Below are positions 34,943 through 43,083 of a stretch of 44,274 nt of DNA, one piece after another. Under the pieces are notes generated by a model, which saw nothing but the letters and a program-made list of their open reading frames with translations, had not been told where the DNA came from and made no database searches. This DNA is from Lachnospiraceae bacterium (lineage in GTDB: Bacteria; Bacillota; Clostridia; Lachnospirales; Lachnospiraceae). Position 1 is the first letter of the stretch. Each line of letters begins with the position of its first letter. The DNA is taken from assembly GCA_022652545.1 (NCBI GenBank), contig JALCRM010000015.1, positions 1-44,274 of the forward strand, in the 5' to 3' direction. Position numbers and translations under genes: made by a program.

Positions 34943-36780
34943 CCCTTTATTGCTTTATGAGACTCCCGCACTGCTTCCGCCTGTTTCCTCAGTTTTTCCG
35001 GATCCGGCGTCGATGTGGATTTTAACTCGACGACCGTATTGTTCAGGCTGAGGATTCTCTGATATTTATAATTTGACGTAATCGCTTTGATCAGGCCGAT
35101 ACCGTCCGTGATCAGTTTTTTCTCCTGAATACTGTCCACAGGACTGTAGGGAACGCCGTCATCCCGGATCCGCAGGATCAGGGTACCCCCGATATATGAG
35201 AGCGCGATATCTATGTACTCGCTTCGGTTCATATTCTTATTCCCGTGAAGCGCGACGCTGGCTGCGATCTCTTCGGCGGCAAGTCCTGCTATTTCGGCAT
35301 CGCGGGTATTGAATCCGGCTCTGCTGCAGCTGGCTGTAATGTCCTCCGAAATCATGGATGCCTCACGTATCCTGTTAGGGATCGTCACATCGTAAATGAC
35401 CTTGGACGATGTCTCACGAAGTACCAGAAAACCTGCATCTTCATAGCCTTTCTTTCTGGTCTGGACGCGTCTGAAAATGTCTGTGGCCAGGATCGCCGTC
35501 GGTCCGCTGAGTACAATTCCAAGACAAAGTCCGTAAATGCCGCCAAGATAAATACCTATGATCCCAAATGGGATCATAACAACGATATTGTAGACCACTT
35601 CGAAAAAGGTTCCGATCGCATTTTTTGAAATAACCGGATAATAGCGCTGCGTGAAGTTTTCCGCCAGCATGAAGAAAAAATCGAAAGCAAAGATGCGCAG
35701 AGCCGTCCTGGCAATTGCCATGAGTTCCTGATTTTTGAAACCATAGAGACTGACCATGAATTGCGGCCAGATCTCTACGGAGATCATAAACAGCAATGTC
35801 ACAACGGCCCCTAAAAGCAAAAGTTTCTTTACGATCGTCCGCAGGCCGAAATAGTCCTTTTCTCCGTATAGGATCCCTCCTGTCAGCGTGATCGTGGAAG
35901 TGAGTCCCACGATCAGAGCGGATTCAATATTCACGGAATACAGACATACAGAATATACTGACATCAACTCGCTTCCCAGTACCGTCACTACAACCGTATT
36001 AAGAACGATGTCCTTAACTGCCACCAGGTTGGATGCCGCGTTGGGAAGACCCGACTGCAGGATCTCGGCAAAATACTGCTTTCCATTCTGAACATGCAGA
36101 CTGAATTTCAGTGTGCGGTATTTGCCACGGATGTAAGGGATCACAAAGATCAAAGAAAAAAGATATCCAAGCTGCGCGGCGCAGGCAAGTCCTCCCACAC
36201 CCCAGTTCGTGAAAGTCAGGAAAAGAAAGTCTCCGACGATCAGGACGGCCTGTGCCAGCAGTACCATCGCCATACCGAGACCCGGATAATTATCAACGCC
36301 GAGGCAGCAGACAAAAATTCCATAGATCGACTCAAAAGGGAGACCTACCATGCTTACCCTGAGATAAAGTTCGACCATGGGCTGCAGATCCCCTGCATCG
36401 GTCAGCACCTTCGAGATAGGCCCTGCAAAGATAAATACTGCGGCACCTATAACAACACCGATCAGAAAGGTCATCAAAATGCTTACGGAAAGAACATACC
36501 CGGCTTCGTCCGTCCGGTTTTTGCCAAGATAGAGGCCGATCCTGACGACACAGCCGTTGGCGATCCACCACGCGACCAGCATGGTGATCAGCAGCACCGG
36601 TGCACAGACAGCCACTGCCGCAAGAGCCAGCGTACTGATCATATTGCCGGCGAAGATACCGTTCAGGATCAGCCCCACCTGACCGGCAAAAGCCATTGCA
36701 ATGGAAGGCAGCAGATATACGATGATCTTCCTGTTCAATAAAATGTTGGTCCTTTTTACTGACTGATCGTCTTGTGACAT
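34939..36780 (-). CDS. MATE-family transporter fused to an anti-sigma-type HATPase domain
   Basis: A 613-residue fusion. Residues about 15-440 are a twelve-helix MATE/MOP transporter: LPSIAMAFAGQVGLILNGIF, AWWIANGCVVRIGLYLGKNR, LGVDNYPGLGMAMVLLAQA, LPNAASNLVAVKDIVLN and others. Residues about 461-590 are a GHKL/RsbW-like domain: an N-box region LAAEEIAASVALHG, G1 box RIRDDGVPYSP (Asp541) and G2 box TDGIGLIKAI. The magnesium-binding Asn of the N-box (EACTNAVQH in RsbW) is Ser508 here. MATE-ATPase fusions exist in some Firmicutes, but what they do is not known to me. ATG 36780; ends convergent with the small membrane protein gene. Could be sensing or transport control (inference). Confidence 0.85.
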   Translation of the reverse strand: MSQDDQSVKRTNILLNRKIIVYLLPSIAMAFAGQVGLILNGIFAGNMISTLALAAVAVCAPVLLITMLVAWWIANGCVVRIGLYLGKNRTDEAGYVLSVSILMTFLIGVVIGAAVFIFAGPISKVLTDAGDLQPMVELYLRVSMVGLPFESIYGIFVCCLGVDNYPGLGMAMVLLAQAVLIVGDFLFLTFTNWGVGGLACAAQLGYLFSLIFVIPYIRGKYRTLKFSLHVQNGKQYFAEILQSGLPNAASNLVAVKDIVLNTVVVTVLGSELMSVYSVCLYSVNIESALIVGLTSTITLTGGILYGEKDYFGLRTIVKKLLLLGAVVTLLFMISVEIWPQFMVSLYGFKNQELMAIARTALRIFAFDFFFMLAENFTQRYYPVISKNAIGTFFEVVYNIVVMIPFGIIGIYLGGIYGLCLGIVLSGPTAILATDIFRRVQTRKKGYEDAGFLVLRETSSKVIYDVTIPNRIREASMISEDITASCSRAGFNTRDAEIAGLAAEEIAASVALHGNKNMNRSEYIDIALSYIGGTLILRIRDDGVPYSPVDSIQEKKLITDGIGLIKAITSNYKYQRILSLNNTVVELKSTSTPDPEKLRKQAEAVRESHKAIKG

Positions 36781-36850
36781 TTTCAGCCTTTCTGCCGGAA
36801 AGCCATTGCTCTCCCTGCACTCCGAACGGACTCAAACGGAACGCTTTTTG

Positions 36851-36876
36851 AATAAATTAAACAACTATTTATTATA
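36851..36876 (-). promoter_or_regulatory. AT-rich promoter/operator region of the MATE fusion gene
   Basis: On the minus strand TATAAT lies at 36871-36876; no good -35 is visible at 16-18 bases. It overlaps an inverted repeat, AATAAAT (36851-36857) and ATTTATT (36867-36873) with a 9-base centre, which could be a repressor site. Confidence 0.4.
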
Positions 36877-36964
36877 TGATAGCACTTAATTAACATATAT
36901 TAGCTGCATAATCAAAGCATTTCTGAAGTTTTTAAATCTCATGATCCATTGTCAGAAAAAGGTG

Positions 36965-37672
36965 TCAGGAAAAACATGAACGGTTGATCAGACAATGACA
37001 GTTCGGATGCAGCTTTAATAACGAGACCGGTACCTTTGTCGTAATTTTGTCATTGTACAGATATTCGAGGCTCTTGTCCTTTCCATCTGCTAACAGAAGT
37101 ATTTCTTCGCCTCTGAAAAGATCCGCTATGCCAAGCGTCATGCCCCTGCTCACTTCATAAGCCGTGTGCGTCAGCATTTCATGATGTTTTGTCTTTGCAT
37201 CAATACAGACGACATTTGCCCTGCACTTTAGAATTTCAGCCGGCTCATTCAGCCCCAGATGTCCATTCATGCCGATCCCCAAAACGACCAGGTCAATTTT
37301 CCCAAGCTTCAGGTAGGCAGCTTCCACTCTGTCGCATTCTCCCTGACAGTCATCAGGATTCATTGAAAAATGAAGATAATGATCTTCTGCAATATGAAGC
37401 GGTCCGATGATCTCATTTCTGATAAAACACTCACACGTCGCCTCTGAATCCGCATCCGGCCCTATCCATTCATCCAGTTTGATAAAACGCGCATTGCTCA
37501 CATCGAGCTTCTGATCCTTTGCTTTCCTGACAAAGAACCTGTAGGCCAGCAAAGGGGAATGGCCGGTAGCCAGTACGATCGCTGCATACGAATTGTCTCT
37601 GACCGTCTTTATTATTTCATCCGCCGCAGCCAGGCTCATCTCTTCATAATCTGCTTTCTCCGTAAATTGCAT
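36965..37672 (-). CDS. NagB/AgaI-like amino-sugar phosphate isomerase-deaminase
   Basis: A 235-residue member of the glucosamine-6-phosphate deaminase / galactosamine-6-phosphate isomerase family, converting an amino-sugar 6-phosphate to a ketose phosphate with loss of ammonia. Seen: VLATGHSPLLAYRFF (phosphate loop, usually ATGxSP), FIKLDEWIG with the catalytic Asp, VVLGIGMNGHLGLNEPA with the catalytic His, and VSRGMTLGIADL. AgaI or NagB cannot be separated from sequence alone; 6-phosphogluconolactonase is less likely because of the KLDEW form. It is the last gene of the ROK-regulated operon, 7 bases after the GH4 gene. No nagA deacetylase is nearby. Confidence 0.82.
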   Translation of the reverse strand: MQFTEKADYEEMSLAAADEIIKTVRDNSYAAIVLATGHSPLLAYRFFVRKAKDQKLDVSNARFIKLDEWIGPDADSEATCECFIRNEIIGPLHIAEDHYLHFSMNPDDCQGECDRVEAAYLKLGKIDLVVLGIGMNGHLGLNEPAEILKCRANVVCIDAKTKHHEMLTHTAYEVSRGMTLGIADLFRGEEILLLADGKDKSLEYLYNDKITTKVPVSLLKLHPNCHCLINRSCFS

Positions 37673-37679
37673 TTCTCAC

Positions 37680-39062
37680 CTACCAGTTCAGCTCAGGCAG
37701 AATATTTTTCTGCCGTTCACACATCTCATTGATCAAGGCAACCGCGTTGTTATAATTCGAAACAGTCGGGTCAAGCAACATGGCCTGTAAAAGCTTATTC
37801 CTGGATCTTTCAGTATATGCCTCAATCAGCAGCCGGTGGATCATACCCTGCTGATTGATCATTGCTGTAATTGCATCAGGCAGTTCCGCCACCTGTTCAG
37901 GATGAATTCCTTCCCCGTCGAGGACGCAGGGGCCTTCTACGCACATGTTGTCAATGACACCGGGGATCTGTCCTTTATTCAGCTGATTTAATGACGGGAT
38001 ATGAGTGTGCTTGTCAAACGCGATCGATTCGATGATCGGGATGCCGTATTCCGTCGAACGTGTAAGACCGTTGGGGCCGATCACGAACTTCTCCCTGTAC
38101 TCAGCTTCCTTATCCTTGTCTTTCTCTTCAAATTCGATTCCTGTCGGATTTGTACAAAAATCATACACAAATCTGGGCGTTTTCTTAGTCTCCCACGGAT
38201 GTTCATTGACCGGATCAAAGAAATACTGGATTTTAGTACTTGCCAGAAATTCGTCACTCCAGGCGATATATTCGCCGATGTGATTCGTTCCGGGATAAGG
38301 ATATAAGCCATAGGTGCGCAGCATGATTCTCGATAAGCCTACTTCATCCCATTTGGCAAGCCAGTGGCTTTCCTTCTCTTTCTGTCTAAATTCAGGATAC
38401 AGATCTTCGCCTGTTTCCTTATCCCTGATGGAAGTCATCCATCCAAAATGATTGAGACCGTATCCCGTGATCTCAAGACTGCTTCCGGGCCTTCCGATGA
38501 TACGGGAAATCTGATCAACGCCCATGTCAAATCCATGACACACACCGACTGCGTGTATTTTGGTGAGTTTCAATACCGCCTCGACCAGTTTTGCCTCCGG
38601 GTTGGTGTAATTGATAAGCCACGCCTCAGGACACAGGACCTCCATCCTCTCTGCAATATGGAGTGTCGGTCCGAGGTTGCGAAGCGTATGAAACATTCCT
38701 CCGGGTCCCCCGTTTTCTCCGTAGACCTGCCGAAAGCCGTATCTTCTCGGAATATGGAAATCCATCGACCAGTAATGGTACCTGTCGACTTCGATCGCCG
38801 AAACCACAAAATCTGCATCTGCGAGGGCTGCATCAAGATCCGTTGTAGACCAGAGATTAACGTCTCTTCCTGATATTTTCAGTGCCTTTTTGGCAAAAGC
38901 AGTACTGACATCCAGGGCATGGGCATCGATGTCCATCAGACACACTTCCAGCGGCACAGAATTGATCTCATCGCTTAACAGGATATCTGACAGAGTTACC
39001 GGGCAAAACTGGCAGCTCCCGGCACCGATCATTACGATCTTCAGTTTGCTATAGTTTTTCAT
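37680..39062 (-). CDS. GH4-family NAD- and metal-dependent glycosidase
   Basis: GH4 enzymes cleave glycosides by an oxidation-elimination route that needs NAD and Mn2+. The 460-residue protein has the Rossmann start KIVMIGAGSCQFCP, DIDAHALDVS, the family block GENGGPGGMFHTLR, YTNPEAKLVEAV, and the metal ligands Cys and His in GVCHGFDMG and LNHFGW. Substrate class (alpha-galactoside, alpha-glucoside, glucuronide or galacturonide) is not clear; the CHGFDMG form differs from the CHS of MelA. ATG 39062 is chosen (AAAGGA site upstream, proper N-terminus); 19 extra in-frame codons to 39119 are not expected to be used. It lies between a ROK kinase and an amino-sugar isomerase gene. Confidence 0.9.
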   Translation of the reverse strand: MKNYSKLKIVMIGAGSCQFCPVTLSDILLSDEINSVPLEVCLMDIDAHALDVSTAFAKKALKISGRDVNLWSTTDLDAALADADFVVSAIEVDRYHYWSMDFHIPRRYGFRQVYGENGGPGGMFHTLRNLGPTLHIAERMEVLCPEAWLINYTNPEAKLVEAVLKLTKIHAVGVCHGFDMGVDQISRIIGRPGSSLEITGYGLNHFGWMTSIRDKETGEDLYPEFRQKEKESHWLAKWDEVGLSRIMLRTYGLYPYPGTNHIGEYIAWSDEFLASTKIQYFFDPVNEHPWETKKTPRFVYDFCTNPTGIEFEEKDKDKEAEYREKFVIGPNGLTRSTEYGIPIIESIAFDKHTHIPSLNQLNKGQIPGVIDNMCVEGPCVLDGEGIHPEQVAELPDAITAMINQQGMIHRLLIEAYTERSRNKLLQAMLLDPTVSNYNNAVALINEMCERQKNILPELNW

Positions 39063-39115
39063 CTTTCTTTTTCCTTTCTGTAATGAGTTAATGAATTGAC
39101 CATCGTACTGTGCTT

Positions 39116-40066
39116 TCACGGAAGTACCGTATGCACCGACGCAGGATCCGGGATCTGTCTGCCGGCATCACAAAACATCATATTTGCTCCGGCTAACGCC
39201 GGATTGCGGTTTTCACCGGCCGGCAGTATCGTAAAATCATTCAGAAAATCACTTTTTCCAAGGCTGTCCTTCAGAACGATATCTTTGATAAATGAAAAAT
39301 ATTTTACAGAAAATCCTCCTGCAAAGATGATAATATTCGGTTTAAAAATAATGTTCAGGCTCCAGATGCCATTGGACATATCCTGCATGATCGATCTTAC
39401 AGTTTCCTGACCTCTCACATCTCCTTTCTGTGCCTGCCGGTAGAGATCATCAAAATCATGAAATCCGGATTCTTCAGCTCGTTCATTCATGGCTTTCCCT
39501 GAACAACAGCTTTCAAAACATCCGGCGTGACCGCAGTAACATTTTCTATCCCGGGATGCAACAATGATATGCCCCATCTCAGGATGATAACGGCCACAGC
39601 GGTACAGGTGCTTCTCATACCAGAAAGCAACCCCTATGCCGGTCCCGATCGTGATCATCAATACTCTTTCGTCATACAGATCACGCAGCAATATTTCTCC
39701 CAGAAGCGCACCGTTCGCATCATTGTCCATCCTGACCTGAAGTCCTGTTTTCTCCAGCAGATAGGCAGCAGCCGGAAAACCGTCCCATCCGGGTAGCGTA
39801 TAAGGATTTTCAATAATGCCCTGTTCATAATCGACCGGGCCGCTGCAGGATATGCCGATTCCTCTCAATGACGCCATTCTTATATTGCGGGTTGCGCATT
39901 GTACTTTCAGCATTTCTGCGATTTTATCCATAGCCTGTGCCGCACTTTGCGTATTCGCGGCAGTTGGGAAACTCTGCGAGATAATGATGCTGCCGGTATT
40001 GTCTACGATCCCTGCCTGTATTTTGGTTCCTCCGATATCAACTGCACCAGTAAGTAAAGTATTCAT
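39116..40066 (-). CDS. ROK-family sugar kinase
   Basis: An ASKHA-fold kinase of 316 residues, probably phosphorylating a hexose or N-acyl amino sugar. Seen: DIGGTKIQAGIVD (phosphate loop), GISCSGPVD, MDNDANGALLGE with the catalytic Asp (DNDAN), ITIGTGIGVAF, HPEMGHI and the zinc motif CYCGHAGCFES. All catalytic and zinc residues are present, unlike the neighbouring regulator. It would supply the sugar 6-phosphate for the NagB/AgaI-like enzyme. Start ATG 40066, 18 bases after the regulator gene stop. Confidence 0.9.
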   Translation of the reverse strand: MNTLLTGAVDIGGTKIQAGIVDNTGSIIISQSFPTAANTQSAAQAMDKIAEMLKVQCATRNIRMASLRGIGISCSGPVDYEQGIIENPYTLPGWDGFPAAAYLLEKTGLQVRMDNDANGALLGEILLRDLYDERVLMITIGTGIGVAFWYEKHLYRCGRYHPEMGHIIVASRDRKCYCGHAGCFESCCSGKAMNERAEESGFHDFDDLYRQAQKGDVRGQETVRSIMQDMSNGIWSLNIIFKPNIIIFAGGFSVKYFSFIKDIVLKDSLGKSDFLNDFTILPAGENRNPALAGANMMFCDAGRQIPDPASVHTVLP

Positions 40067-40084
40067 TCATCCACCTTATCCGGA

Positions 40085-41200
40085 TCACAGGATCGTACTC
40101 CATAATTTGTCAGATGCCAGTAGGGCGCTTCCGATAACACCGACATATTCCGTTCTGCAGCCGCTGATCCGGATCTGTGACAGAGACAGCCTGCTGATTG
40201 CATCGCTTAGTGCCCGGATCATTTTTCCCCCGCCTTTTTCCATCAACTGCCCGCCGATAACAACATTATCCAGATCGAGAGTATTTATTATATTGGCTGC
40301 AAAAGGGCTTAAAGTCTGAACAACGTAATCCTGCATTTCCGGTGATATTGTTCCGTTCTGTTTATAGTTTTCAAAATGTTCGCACAGGTATTCATATGAA
40401 AGATGTCTTTCAAGCCATCCTGTCTGCTTACGAGAAACAGGCTCCCGAATATCTTTCAGTAAATATCCGATTTCTCCGCACAGATCCCTTTTCCCTCTGC
40501 GCAGCTGGCCATTCAGAATAATTCCCGCACCAATGCCGGAACCTACGGATATATATAAAAGGTCCTCGGAAACATCCTTCGAGTTTCCGATATAATATTC
40601 GCCGACCGCACTGCAATTAACATCGTTTTCTATAAATACAGACTTTTTGTAATGATCAGCCAGCTTATTGATCGGTGCGGAAATATCCACAGCGTCATAT
40701 ATTCCTACAAACGGGGCAAAATAAACGATCTTGCTTTCAGAGCTTACTGCTCCCGGAATGCCGATGCCGATCCCGTTGTATGAGAGGTGCTTCTGTTCCG
40801 CCATACCGTTGATTTTGTCTATACTGTCATCCAGAATGTGGAAAAAATCGGCACCCAGATCTGATGGTATGCGTGACACTGTCTGAAAACGTATTTTTCC
40901 ATCCAGGTTTACCAGGCCGACAGATAAGCCATTGCCCTCGAATTCAATCCCTATGGATAACATGCAATCCGGATTGAAAGCATATGTAAGCGGGCTTCTT
41001 CCAAGTGATCCATTTTGTTTCCCGGTATCTGTAAGAATGCCCTTTCCCATGAACTCATTTACAATTGCCATTATGGAAGGCCCGCTTAACCCGGTCATTT
41101 CCGACAATTCACCCCTTGTCACCTGACGCTTTTTCCTTGCCAGATCAAAAACTGTTTTCCGATTAATCTGTTTCATATCGGCTGATGATATGGCTTTCAT
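40085..41200 (-). CDS. ROK-family transcriptional repressor (NagC/XylR type)
   Basis: A 371-residue regulator with an N-terminal winged helix-turn-helix (RKTVFDLARKKRQVTRGELS and SGPSIMAIVNEFMGKGIL, core parts) fused to a ROK sugar-binding domain: FEGNGLSVGLVNLDG, GIGIPGAVSSE, ENDVNCSAVGEYY and VGSGIGAGIILNG. The zinc motif of ROK kinases (CxCGxxGCxE) is absent after EIGYL. Family members bind a sugar or sugar phosphate and release DNA. It is the first gene of the operon and a 25-bp palindrome sits downstream of its -10, so it likely represses itself and the following kinase, GH4 and isomerase genes. Confidence 0.9.
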   Translation of the reverse strand: MKAISSADMKQINRKTVFDLARKKRQVTRGELSEMTGLSGPSIMAIVNEFMGKGILTDTGKQNGSLGRSPLTYAFNPDCMLSIGIEFEGNGLSVGLVNLDGKIRFQTVSRIPSDLGADFFHILDDSIDKINGMAEQKHLSYNGIGIGIPGAVSSESKIVYFAPFVGIYDAVDISAPINKLADHYKKSVFIENDVNCSAVGEYYIGNSKDVSEDLLYISVGSGIGAGIILNGQLRRGKRDLCGEIGYLLKDIREPVSRKQTGWLERHLSYEYLCEHFENYKQNGTISPEMQDYVVQTLSPFAANIINTLDLDNVVIGGQLMEKGGGKMIRALSDAISRLSLSQIRISGCRTEYVGVIGSALLASDKLWSTIL

Positions 41201-41290
41201 GCTATCACCTCACTTTATGCCCCTGAACGATAACTCCGGACGCCATGTACTTTTGCTGTTGACTGCATGACAAAAGAAGTCTCTGTAATT

Positions 41291-41315
41291 CATTAATTAA
41301 GTTATTTAATAAATG
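41291..41315. promoter_or_regulatory. 25-bp palindrome, probable ROK operator
   Basis: The half-sites CATTAATTAA and TTTAATAAATG mirror each other around the centre at 41303; 20 of 25 positions match their reverse complement. It starts just downstream of the -10 box on the minus strand, where repressor binding would block initiation. AT-rich palindromes of this kind are typical for NagC/XylR-like proteins. Confidence 0.7.
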
Positions 41316-41316
41316 G

Positions 41317-41345
41317 AGTATAAGCGGTCCCACGATCAATGTCAA
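41317..41345 (-). promoter_or_regulatory. promoter of the ROK-GH4 operon
   Basis: On the minus strand TTGACA (41340-41345) and TATACT (41317-41322) with exactly 17 bases between them. Transcription would start around 41310, inside the palindrome, about 110 bases before the regulator ATG. Confidence 0.8.
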
Positions 41346-41351
41346 CAAGAA

Positions 41352-41386
41352 TAAAAAAGACGTCCGGAAATCCGGGCGTCTTTCAT
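41352..41386 (-). terminator. terminator after the YD-repeat gene
   Basis: On the minus strand AAAGACGCCCGGA pairs with TCCGGACGTCTTT (one G-T pair) around a 2-base TT loop, followed by TTTTTTATTC. It ends the transcript of 41402-42112. Confidence 0.75.
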
Positions 41387-41401
41387 CATAATATATTCTG
41401 A

Positions 41402-42112
41402 TCAATATTGATAAAACGTAGCAATATAATACTTGCTGGTCGGTAAACTTCCCATCGTATATAGGCTTGAAATTATATTGCCCTCTGCATCATAACTGTA
41501 GACAACACGATCTCCCTGCGTATTGCTTTTGGAAAGTGGCTTTCCGGAAGAATTGTAAGCATAAGTGTTCGAACCGGATGTAGTTGAATCCTTATACGAT
41601 GCCTTGATGATCTGATTCAGATTATTGTACAGGTACGTGCTATGTTGAATACTGCCTTCCCAGCCATGCAGATCGCTGTACTGACATTTCCCGTCTTTTC
41701 CATACACAAAATCGCCAAACTCGTCAACGGTACCATCCTCAATATAAAGTTTGTAAGTAAGTGGTTGATGATTGGCATTATAGGTAATGATCAGAGTATT
41801 TTGGCTTGTCTCTGCTGAATCCGATACTATCTGAACAAGGTTCTTCTCTGCATCGTATGTACAATGCGATATTCTGAATACAGAAGGTTTTCCATCTGTT
41901 ACCACGTATTCCGTCATACCGGTTATTGGTCTGGTCGTATCGGGGATAAAGATCTCATCATCTGACAGATAGATTTCAAGCGGACCCGCATTGTGATAAA
42001 CCGCATTTACATCTGTTCTTGCAGAAGAGCCCGCTGCAGCCATCGCCGGTTTTCCAAATGCGAGAAATAATATGAAAAGTAATGCCACAATCCTGATATT
42101 CCTTAAATGCAT
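41402..42112 (-). CDS. secreted YD-repeat (RHS-like) protein
   Basis: A 236-residue exported protein. The N-terminus MHLRNIRIVALLFILFLAFG with PAMAAAG is a clear signal peptide with an AxA cleavage site. The mature part contains repeats of the YD type: TYDAEKNLVQIVSD, YNANHQPLTYKL, YNSSGKPLSKSN and VVYSYDAEGNIISS. YD repeats build the beta-shells of RHS and teneurin proteins, but those are much longer; this one has about six and no toxin-like tail. ATG 42112 fits GGGAGG 7 bases upstream; the frame is open to 42178. The binding partner is unknown. Confidence 0.75.
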   Translation of the reverse strand: MHLRNIRIVALLFILFLAFGKPAMAAAGSSARTDVNAVYHNAGPLEIYLSDDEIFIPDTTRPITGMTEYVVTDGKPSVFRISHCTYDAEKNLVQIVSDSAETSQNTLIITYNANHQPLTYKLYIEDGTVDEFGDFVYGKDGKCQYSDLHGWEGSIQHSTYLYNNLNQIIKASYKDSTTSGSNTYAYNSSGKPLSKSNTQGDRVVYSYDAEGNIISSLYTMGSLPTSKYYIATFYQY

Positions 42113-42236
42113 TCCCATACCTCCCAGCTTCCAGAATAGCTGCCTTGCATAAATTACAATATTGAAATCTGTATACAACTGATATTACTATAGTCTAAAT
42201 TTTAATACATATTCAGCAATTTATTGCATTTTAACG

Positions 42237-42905
42237 TTATCTTTTGCATTCTTCCTTCCGTCCGCGTCGTTTCTCCGCATCTTCCCGGATCGGCGCCAAA
42301 CAGTCCTCATCCATCATTCCGTTTGTCCGGAACTGTGCAGCAGCTTCACTCATGACCTCGTAATTGAGCCGCGTGCCTGCATGGTCGGAATTGTATACCG
42401 TAGCCCGATTGCGGCTGATGCCGAGGTCGTCTGCCGTTTCCACCGCGCTGAGGTCCGCGCCGAGAAAAATAAATTCCCAACCGTATTTTTCCTTCTGCTC
42501 ACTGATCTTCTGCCTGATGCGTTTTGAAGAGTATTCTCTGCTGGAATTTTCCAGCCCATCGGTGATGATCACAAACATCACCTTCCCTGCCCGGTATCCT
42601 TCCGGCGATTTCTTCCGGTCTTTCACGATCCTGTCGATCGTGGTGCCGATCGCATCCAGCAGTGCCGTACATCCTCCGACGGCATACTCTTTCTCTGTGA
42701 TCGGCTGCACCGCCTCAATATCGATCCTGTCATGCAAAACAGTAAGTTCGCTGTTGAAAAGCACTGTCGTTATACGGCATTCTCCCTTCAGCGCCCTCTG
42801 TTTCATAAGCATTGCATTGAAGCCCCCGATGGTATCGGATTCCAGACCACCCATGGAACCGCTCCGGTCCAGAATAAATACCAGTTCCGTATGCTCTTTA
42901 TTCAT
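42237..42905 (-). CDS. von Willebrand factor A domain protein (cytoplasmic)
   Basis: A 222-residue vWA protein with an intact MIDAS metal site: VFILDRSGSMGG (DxSxS), GGCTALLDAIG (Thr) and FVIITDGLENSS (Asp). No signal peptide or membrane helix is visible, so it is probably cytoplasmic, like TerY- or YfbK-type vWA proteins. The tail from DEDCLAPIREDAEKRRGRKEE is strongly charged. No tellurite-resistance or MoxR ATPase genes are next to it, so its partner is unknown. ATG 42905; the preceding gene ends in a terminator. Confidence 0.85.
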   Translation of the reverse strand: MNKEHTELVFILDRSGSMGGLESDTIGGFNAMLMKQRALKGECRITTVLFNSELTVLHDRIDIEAVQPITEKEYAVGGCTALLDAIGTTIDRIVKDRKKSPEGYRAGKVMFVIITDGLENSSREYSSKRIRQKISEQKEKYGWEFIFLGADLSAVETADDLGISRNRATVYNSDHAGTRLNYEVMSEAAAQFRTNGMMDEDCLAPIREDAEKRRGRKEECKR

Positions 42906-43012
42906 CTGCTTGCCTCTTTTCTGCCACAGGGCATTCTGTTGTTTACGCTGCAGAAAAAGAATAACCCATGTTATCCGGAATAAGGTCGCACGGGAAGCGA
43001 CATTTTTGATAA

Positions 43013-43066
43013 CAAAAACAGCCTGGACCCTGCCGGAGTAAACCGCCGGAATCCAGACTGCCTTAA
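43013..43066 (-). terminator. terminator after the zinc-ribbon membrane protein gene
   Basis: On the minus strand CAGTCTGGA pairs with TCCAGGCTG (one G-T pair), with an inner CCGG/CCGG pair, followed by TTTTTG. Confidence 0.65.
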
Positions 43067-43083
43067 TTTAATCGCGTCAGATT

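Noticed and set aside
33445..42236. prophage or integrative element
   Set aside because: No integrase, transposase, att-like direct repeats or phage genes were found.
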